From contig NC_134844.1 of NCBI RefSeq assembly GCF_965363235.1, forward strand, positions 49,472,872 to 49,536,871: a DNA stretch of 64,000 bases, in the 5' to 3' direction. The notes under the pieces were generated by a model that was not told where the DNA came from, ran no database searches, and worked only from the letters and a program-made list of their open reading frames with translations. Position 1 is the stretch's first letter. Each line of letters opens with the position of its first letter. The position numbers were made by a program, and so were the translations under genes. Source of the stretch: Mytilus galloprovincialis (lineage: Eukaryota; Mollusca; Bivalvia; Mytilida; Mytilidae). Of the stretch, positions 58,901-64,000 are shown one piece after another.

Positions 58901-61900
58901 GTGGTCACAATCCTTAAAGTCAGACATCATTTTAATCGGTATAGTGTACAGATTCAGAAAAGCTAAGAAATTTTAATCCGCCACCCAGACAATTGTAATT
59001 GATAATTATAGTGCATTATAGTGTGAAAAGTTGCTCTGATACCCATCACCCATGTATTATTAATACAATGTGCCTTCCAACCCCCCAACCCCCCCCCCCC
59101 CCCCCCTCCACATTTTTTTCTGGAATAGCCCTTACTATAATTGGAAGTTGCGTAGGTACAGATATTATATAACAAATCAGAACAGTAAGAATCACATATT
59201 TGACATTATAATAAAAATATTCAAATTCTTTGATCTGAACAAATGATGAAACCAAGAAATAAGGTATGCTATCAGACATAGCAACATTTTTAAAACAAGT
59301 CAATCTGTGAACTACTAATTATGATACCCCAACCCCGCTGAAAGTATGTGGTAAACAGGAAGTTGTTGAGTGATGAATTTTAAAACGATATTGCTCACTC
59401 ATATAAAACCTGAAACGTTATTTCAGAAATCCTTGTAATGTAATTCATCAGAAAGATGTGAAAAACAATATTTATGGGACAAGCTGATGGATTCCACAGT
59501 ACCTTTTTTTTTCACTTGATCTATATCTAATAAATTGCACAGTTATCAATTACATTTCATCCATTGAAAACAACTTACATCTACTAATGTAGTATCTTAT
59601 AAATCTATCGTCATCACCAAATATGTCTGCTGGTCTAAATATGATGGCCTCTGGAAATTCTTCTCGTACAGCTACTTCTCCTGCATACTGAAACATATAA
59701 TATTCTTTTTTAAATTACTGTATTATTGCCCATATAGAAAGTCCACTTACCAATAAGCTTCTGGCAAAGTTTTTTTTTTAAATTCTATGAACAGAATGAA
59801 GTAATTGATGTCTTAAAAGACTTTGACTCCTTACTGTCATGACTGTAGCTGAATGTAAACTTTAAAAATGTTTTTTTCATCACTGAAATTTCGAAAAAAA
59901 TTAAAAAAAGAATATCTTCTTAATTCTAACCTGGTGTCATACGGCAGAATGTCTTGCTTCACCCCCAAAATGCCAAAGGCCTAACTATAAAATGTAGACA
60001 AAGGGCTAACATGCTGATCATAAATCAGAACTTTGTATCTTACCTTACTTTTAAGGAAGTCTGAGCCACCTTTTTTAAAACATTCTGGTGGGTTAGGACT
60101 TGCATTTAATGAGGAAAAATGCAGCAATTTTTTAACTCCAGCCTCTTTTGAATATTTTGCAATTTTCCTAGCTGTTACATTATGTACATCATCGTAATTA
60201 AAATTTCTGAAATGGAAAAAAAAAATCAATATCAACAAAAATACTTATAAAATACATCTTAAAAATGTGGAACAGAGTTTCAAAAATAAATCAAACACAT
60301 TTTACTGCCAAGCAAGGAACACTTAACAGGCTATTATTTCAACTTGGAATTATTTTTAATTATGGAATTTGCATAATCTCTTGTGCTTGAATTTTTTACT
60401 AAATTCCATGTTTATTTTGTATTATATTGCTTTGAGCGGTGCACAACACTTTCCATTCAATGTATTTTGTATAGATAGTGTTGTGTGCCACACAGTAAAT
60501 TCTATTAAAAAAGTGCTATCTTCTATGTAATAGAATTGTTGTGCGCCGTAGAGAACATTAAAATACAGAATAAACATGGAGTTTATCAAAAATTTAAAGC
60601 ACAAGAAATTTTGCAAATTCCATAATTAAAACAAACTCCAAGTTGAAATAATAGCCTGTTATTTGCTAATCATAAAAGGATAGTTAAAAAATATCACAAT
60701 ACATGTACTAAAAGTCTTTGTTTTTCAAAAATAAGTCAAACACCTTTTAATGGTGTACAATAAAATTGAGAATGGAAATGGGGAATGTGTCAAAGAGACA
60801 ACAACCCGCCCAAATAAAAAACAACAGCAGAGGGTCACCAAATGAACATTTGCTATCATAAATGAACAGAATAATAAATACGATATCAAAATAGTCTCTG
60901 TTAAATGCATTCATATCTTTTTCAAACTAAGGGAGATTAGGAACTTGATGTCATACCTTGTTTCAAATTCTCTTCCAATGAGGTTGACTACAGCTGTAGA
61001 GTACTTCAAAACTTTTCTTATGTCATCATCATTTCGCACATCAATTTCCTGTCAATAATTATTTAAGAGATAAAAATAAATTAAAAATTACAACAGAAAT
61101 TACTGAAATTATTGTAAGTTATAAATTTCAACAAACATATGGTAAAATTAAAAGCTTATAATTCTACTGTATTACTTTCCAAGAATAATACTGAAGAAAT
61201 AGTATACCACTGTTTGTGATTTTTTTTTTATAAATGTTGAAAAGAAGGATTCATATAATAGTTTGTATTTGAAGAAAATATATAATATCTTTTCACATCT
61301 GAAAATGTAGTCAAAATAATAAACGGAAGGATTTTTAATTACCTTACAGAAAAATCTATACTTGACTTACAAATAATTTACAGAATAACTGATAAACTGT
61401 GAAAACTCTTAGGACGAACTCCACAGTAACTTTTAGAAAATTTGGACACTGGGGTATCCTATAACTAGCTTGCCAAAAATAGAGGAGAGCAGCTCTCCAC
61501 TGCCCTTAAAGTCTTTCCCTGTGCATTTTTGTTTTTTATAGTAAAATGTATATTTCTCAATACAAAATTATCATTCTTACTACTGAGAAAAATATTTTTT
61601 AAACCCCAAAATTTCTATAAATCCTGCTTACATGCATAATTAACTGTCCTAAATCTGCGGAAGGCTTCATACCCCAACATCTAGCATCATCTCCTCGCCA
61701 TGGTAATATAATCTGACTTCCTGTCTTTCCTAAAATAAAATAAATATGTAAAGTCAAGTATATAATTTGATAACAGAGTTTAAAAGTTCTGACTTCATTT
61801 TTCAGAATGAGAATCAAGAGATAAAGGTACTCAAGGTATTTAAGAGATGGTAAAAATTGTTGCTTATGTGGTAAAGCAATACTATAAATAAGAATAAAAG

Positions 61901-63602
61901 ATTTAAGAAAGCACAAATATAACATTTGATTTGATGACACAAAGGGATATTTACCAGGTTTGATTCTCCTCTCTTCATCTTTTTTTTCTGGTAAATTTTG
62001 ACAAAATTAACATGAAATCTTTTTACTGTTTGACATAGTCTGTGACAATATTGTTAATTCACTTGTTGGAATTGGGCTTAGATGGAGTTTTCATAATAAA
62101 ATTGAGAATTGAAATGGGGAATGTGTCAGAGACAACAACCCAACCAAAGAGCAGAAAACAGCAAAAATGAGTACTCTTATATCGATACTTTGTGTGTTTT
62201 TTAAAATTTTGTTATATGTTTTTGTGCTTGGTAGTGGTACTGATTTGATGAGTTTGTTCTTATATTGTACTGTTAAATCACTTTTCCTGTTAAGATATGG
62301 ATTAAGAGCTCACAAGTAAAGGAGAAGGTTCACGAAGGCTTAAATTGGCCCTGATTTTTTTATGTTTTTTAAATCGGGCCAAAATATTACAAATTTCACA
62401 TAGAAATACGTGTGATAATATTATTAAGACAAACATATTTTTTCTAGCACTTGCCTTTACAATTTATGGTGCTATCACTCCTTAAATAAGCATAATTTGT
62501 ATGAAAAGGTCAATTTTGGTACTTTTTTCCATAATTTTTAATTGTTTTTGGCATAATTAACCTTGGCCGCCATCTACGATCCAAAAAGTTGTTACATTGA
62601 TGAAATCTATATCAAAATTGGAACCTTTTGGTTACAAAACATTTTGGATCGTAGATGGCGGCCAAGGTGTTTTTAAAGCTTTTAGGTCTGAAAAATGCAC
62701 AAGCTCAACATATTTTGACAAAACATCCAAAATGGGCTTACTTTGAAGAATATTATGTTCTCTTATGAAAAGAACTGATATGTTTAGCATTTAGACTTTT
62801 GAAATAGACCCATTTACGAACCAAATTGGGACCTTTGTGGTGTTTTATGATAAAGTTGATATTTTAGGCCATTTTGTGCCATAAGTGAACCTTGTCCTTT
62901 AACACAACAATCCCAAGTTAAGAACCTTTGATGCAATGGTTGCTTGTAATTTGGAGAACTATAACTGTTTTTATGTTGACTGTTCAATGTTGTCTTTAAA
63001 TCTATATATGAATTACGCCTCTAATTTTTTTTTTTTAATTTATCCCATTTTCTCCTCAACCTTCTATAGATGTCTATACCAATGTATTGGTTTTGTCCAT
63101 TGTTAAATGCAATATGGCGATCTTATTTGTAAATTTAAGGGGAAGTATGGAAATAAGGAAGATTATTTTCTAGACACTTAATATTCAACATAGTTCAACG
63201 GCTAACATGACTTATTAGAATTTTAAAACACTATTCTAATGGTACACCATGAACATTGATGAAAACAGGATTGAATGGATACAACTTCCCGTTTAAAAAC
63301 TGTTGAAAAGCTGCAAAAAGCTGACCATGCTGACAGGTACCTTCACTGCCTCAGTTCATAAATTTAATATAATGTCATTTCCTATCTGATTTTAAAACAT
63401 AATTATATACATGTATATATAAAATTACCTAATCTATTCACTATAAATCTTCCTAAAAATCCAGTTGATCCAAAAACCGTAACTACTTCTCCACTGAAAG
63501 ACGATCGGCCACCAGTTCCTCTCTTATAGTTTTGTATAGTAACATCACTTTTATCTCTTTTCTGCACTGTATAGTAGCCAATACATCTTGGCAAGTCTTT
63601 CC
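52937..63602 (-). CDS. NDUFA9: NDUFA9, complex I 39-kDa accessory subunit (first exon not placed)
   Basis: This is an atypical short-chain dehydrogenase fold protein of the mitochondrial matrix arm of complex I, binding NADPH structurally near the quinone site. Ten exons are read on the minus strand: 63429-63602, 61632-61729, 60957-61048, 60044-60206, 59579-59687, 57020-57090, 56061-56137, 55272-55367, 54577-54655 and 52937-53131. All have GT/AG borders and consistent phases, giving 383 codons plus stop. Motifs in order: [20 protein letters not shown] (Rossmann GxxGxxG), [94 protein letters not shown] and a C-terminal TLEDLNV box. Human NDUFA9 has 377 aa, so only a short start is missing. The first exon read begins in phase, so an upstream exon with the targeting peptide must exist. 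An ATG at 63952 (MASTIVKFSAYLNL, targeting-like) is a candidate, but no donor there fits the phase well. Confidence 0.95.
54255..54515. repeat. TGACG-word cluster in the last NDUFA9 intron
   Basis: Seven words of the form TGACG(N)TAACGG or TGACGAATCACG start near 54284, 54309, 54361, 54406, 54430, 54460 and 54490, all in one orientation. Spacings of 24-52 bp are irregular. It may be a decayed short tandem repeat or the body of a MITE. Confidence 0.6.
56203..56380. mobile_element. MITE with AGGGCTATTCC ends, 178 bp
   Basis: AGGGCTATTCCATTAAGATG at the left and CATTTTAATGGAGTAGCCCT at the right are inverted, with GGGAGTG / CCTCCC inside. Single right-end relics (GGAATAGCCCT) lie at 57741-57783 and 59068-59128. 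In an NDUFA9 intron. Confidence 0.75.
56617..56935. repeat. Dispersed mussel repeat C, copy 2 (longer)
   Basis: It begins AAGAATGTGTCCATAGTACA, as at 29660, and continues to a tail rich in ACAGACAGACAAA-like words ending CATAATGCCCACAAATGGG. A similar GACAGACAGATGA...AATGCCC tail ends the 161-bp array at 51.8 kb. Confidence 0.75.
57217..57640. repeat. 168-bp tandem repeat, about 2.4 units
   Basis: GGTAAACAGGAAGTTGTTGA starts at 57241, 57410 and 57578. Between them lie TTTCAGAAATCCTTGTATTG, GAGAAAAA and TTGGCTATCATGTGTAAA. Related single pieces are at about 57970-58105 (inverted) and 59330-59470 (direct). All lie in introns of NDUFA9. Confidence 0.85.
58106..58518. repeat. Dispersed mussel repeat A, copy 2 (longest)
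   Basis: It starts AATTGAGAATGGAAATGGGG..., includes the GAGACAACAACCCGACC block missing from copy 1, and ends GTCTGATGTCAGAAGATGTA. The head alone recurs at 60762-60845 and 62099-62165. Confidence 0.8.
58547..58750. repeat. End fragment of the TATACGACCGCA element, inverted
   Basis: TATACGACCGCAAACAAATTT and the TCGTCGTCGTCTTCGTCTGC run reproduce, on the opposite strand, the right end of the element that closes at 51611. Confidence 0.7.
60324..60661. repeat. Foldback MITE of 338 bp in an NDUFA9 intron
   Basis: TAACAGGCTATTATTTCAAC at the left pairs with GTTGAAATAATAGCCTGTTA at the right. Pairing goes on through CTTGTGCTT / AAAGCACAAG, CATGTTTATT / AATAAACATG and GGTGCACAACA / TTGTTGTGCGCC. 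The arms are long and moderately diverged. Confidence 0.8.
60762..60845. repeat. Dispersed mussel repeat A, head fragment
   Basis: AAATTGAGAATGGAAATGGG, AGAGACAACAACCCGCCC and AACAGCAGAGGGTCACCAA match the start of the 58106-58518 copy; the rest is missing. Confidence 0.8.
62099..62165. repeat. Dispersed mussel repeat A, second head fragment
   Basis: AAATTGAGAATTGAAATGGG, GACAACAACCCAACCAAAGA and GCAGAAAACAGC match the family start. Confidence 0.75.
62320..62898. mobile_element. 579-bp element with AGGAGAAGGTTCAC ends
   Basis: AGGAGAAGGTTCAC (left) and GTGAACCTTGTCCT (right) are inverted with one mismatch. The right flank is TTAA and the left GTAA, so a TTAA duplication with one later change is likely. 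The centre holds a perfect 26-bp inverted pair (62561-62586 and 62642-62667) beginning CCTTGGCCGCCATCTACGAT. In an NDUFA9 intron; no protein. Confidence 0.7.
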
Positions 63603-64000
63603 CTAAAACATAATTAGAAAGTAAATGAACCAGAATTTCCTAAATTTTATTAGTTCAAAGCTCTTCTTTGGATTTACCATATACCAGTCAGGTTCATTTG
63701 GAAAGCTCAAAGCCAACTGATACATGTATATATAAGAACCAAACATTTTCAAGATCTATATCTTAAGAAAACTTAACATTGAAAATTGATTATTAATTCA
63801 AAGTCACTGGACCATAACATAAAGAACAGTGTCTCAAAATAGCCATCAAATTGTAGATAATAATGCAACTTTATATAGAATATCATTGATCTATCAAAAG
63901 TAGTTCCTATCAAATTTAAATAAGCAGAAAACTTAACAATTGTTGAAGCCATCATCACTATTGCTGTCAGCGTAAAAACAATCACTATCTCTTTCTTTCA

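Noticed and set aside
1-64000. LTR retrovirus-like or Polinton-type element
   Set aside because: No protease, integrase, capsid, envelope or packaging-ATPase motifs and no paired long terminal repeats were seen.

Overview
The window looks like nuclear DNA of a bivalve mollusc, most likely a mussel of the Mytilus group. It is AT-rich, has spliced animal genes with small exons and long repeat-filled introns, and is full of repeat families I associate with mussel genomes. No bacterial, plastid or mitochondrial gene organisation is visible. The organism is inferred from genes and repeats, not from a database match.

Layout. 1-2.3 kb: intergenic with small inverted repeats. 2.3-9.7 kb (+): a complete seven-coding-exon ELOVL fatty-acid elongase of 283 aa. 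9.7-18.4 kb: its 3' flank, two copies of a long element with an internal 147-bp tandem array, one of which carries a 1.1-kb Harbinger-like insertion, plus a segment duplicated at 42.6-44.5 kb. 18.7-19.7 kb: tandem monomers bounded by three hammerhead ribozymes (retrozyme-like). 20.0-21.7 kb: a large inverted duplication with a MITE in one arm. 24.3 kb: a near-perfect palindrome. 24.9-28.8 kb (-): a decayed I-type LINE with flanking target duplications. 30.0-31.7 kb: an element with inverted ends stopping just before the next gene. 31.9-33.1 kb (+): an intact cGAS-like receptor (Mab-21 nucleotidyltransferase) with all three catalytic carboxylates. 36.6-42.6 kb (-): broken pieces of a multicopy cysteine-rich invertebrate protein, split by a 2.4-kb transposon and flanked by repeated AAAATGGC motifs. 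45.2-51.8 kb: a three-level nest of repeats. 52.9-63.6 kb (-): NDUFA9, the 39-kDa accessory subunit of complex I, in ten recognised exons; its first exon is not placed.

The three host genes have unrelated jobs (lipid elongation in the ER, nucleic-acid sensing and cyclic-dinucleotide signalling in the cytosol, and mitochondrial respiration), and no operon or shared pathway is implied. The most notable features are the ribozyme array, the intact cGAS-like receptor directly beside a mobile element, and several insertions whose empty sites can be read from a second copy inside the same window.
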